NCBI GenBank assembly: GCA_016781115.1
Contig: JADDQX010000196.1
Location: 1 to 5,028, forward strand
Source of the DNA: Actinomycetota bacterium
GTDB taxonomy: Bacteria > Actinomycetota > CADDZG01 > WHSQ01
DNA length: 5,028 nt
Reading direction: 5' to 3'
The notes beneath the pieces are model-generated. The model did not search any database. It was given only the letters and a program-made list of their open reading frames with translations, and was not told the origin of the DNA. The translations under genes were made by a program, and so were the position numbers. Positions 4,889-5,028 of the stretch are shown here, piece by piece (positions within the stretch are counted from its first letter, which is position 1; each line of letters starts with the position of its first letter).

Positions 4889-5028
4889 TTGGCAGACGTC
4901 TTGATTCGCCTCGTCGCGTTACTGCTGATGGTGGCCACTATCGCAGTGCTGGTACGCGTTGCTCGACGCCAAGAGGCACGTCCGTCACTTGAGAAGTTTC
5001 GACGGATCGCATTTACGGTTCCTCTGCT
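4889..5028 (+). CDS. N-terminus of a putative membrane protein (runs off the right edge)
   Basis: An open frame of 46 codons begins at TTG 4889 directly after an in-frame TAA and continues to the window end. It reads ADVLIRLVALLLMVATIAVL then VRVARRQEARPSLEKF. The hydrophobic segment at about residues 8-22 is followed by a basic stretch, which fits a membrane anchor or first helix with the following part in the cytoplasm. The possible ribosome binding site AGGAG (4871-4875) is 13 nt from the TTG, longer than usual; TTG 4901 and ATG 4928 are other starts. Too little is present to assign a family. It is the only long open frame in this edge segment that looks protein-like. Confidence 0.45.
   Translation, partial: MADVLIRLVALLLMVATIAVLVRVARRQEARPSLEKFRRIAFTVPL

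Noticed and set aside
1..5028. CRISPR array, rRNA, complete tRNA or insertion-sequence transposase.
   Set aside because: There is no regularly spaced repeat series, no rRNA-like stretch, no cloverleaf and no DDE transposase motif; the only recombinase is the tyrosine type.

Overview
The window looks like an accessory region of a high-GC Gram-positive (actinobacterial) genome. The evidence is the GC-rich third codon positions in the left-hand genes, frequent 4-nt gene overlaps (NTGA), and a three-gene block (tyrosine recombinase, small Cro/C1-type HTH protein, zinc-ribbon protein) whose sequences resemble proteins I know from actinobacteria. I cannot name a genus. Base composition is uneven: the methyltransferase region (about 3480-4250) is visibly less GC-rich than the left module.

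Layout. 1-1984 (minus strand) is a tightly packed operon read right to left: a complete tyrosine recombinase (875-1984), a 105-residue HTH protein (555-872), and the N-terminal 186 codons of a protein with three tandem CxxC...CxxC zinc ribbons (1-558), which runs off the left edge. The zinc-ribbon gene has no ATG, GTG or TTG start; its only plausible start is a CTG that overlaps the HTH stop codon as CTGA. 1985-2135 is a divergent control region with a candidate integrase promoter and one copy of a 20-bp near-direct repeat (18/20); the second copy lies 130 bp away, just before recognisable homology of the next gene begins. 2136-2906 (plus) is an ArdC-like / ImmA-IrrE-type metallopeptidase gene whose N-terminus looks damaged. 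It overlaps by ATGA with a small lipoprotein gene (2903-3241) that appears to be frameshifted in a G5 run; restoring the frame extends it to 3312 and adds two cysteines. 3313-3483 holds nothing I can name. 3484-4248 (minus) is a class I SAM-dependent methyltransferase.

Right of the methyltransferase, 4288-4437 (plus) is a C-terminal scrap of a second ArdC/ImmA-type gene. Its stop codon interlocks with that of a small, glycine-rich, probably two-helix membrane protein on the minus strand (4434-4631) that is interrupted by an in-frame TAG. 4632-4888 is a divergent intergenic stretch with three short palindromes. At the right edge (4889-5028, plus) a TTG-initiated membrane protein begins and leaves the window.

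Taken together this reads as a decaying integrative-element or genomic-island margin. It has an intact recombinase/regulator/zinc-ribbon operon next to antirestriction-type genes, with several neighbours showing truncation, a frameshift, a premature stop or a paralogous remnant. How the genes cooperate is inference: the recombinase would do the DNA exchange, the HTH and zinc-ribbon proteins could be its regulator or accessory factor, and the ArdC-like protein would suit protection of incoming DNA.
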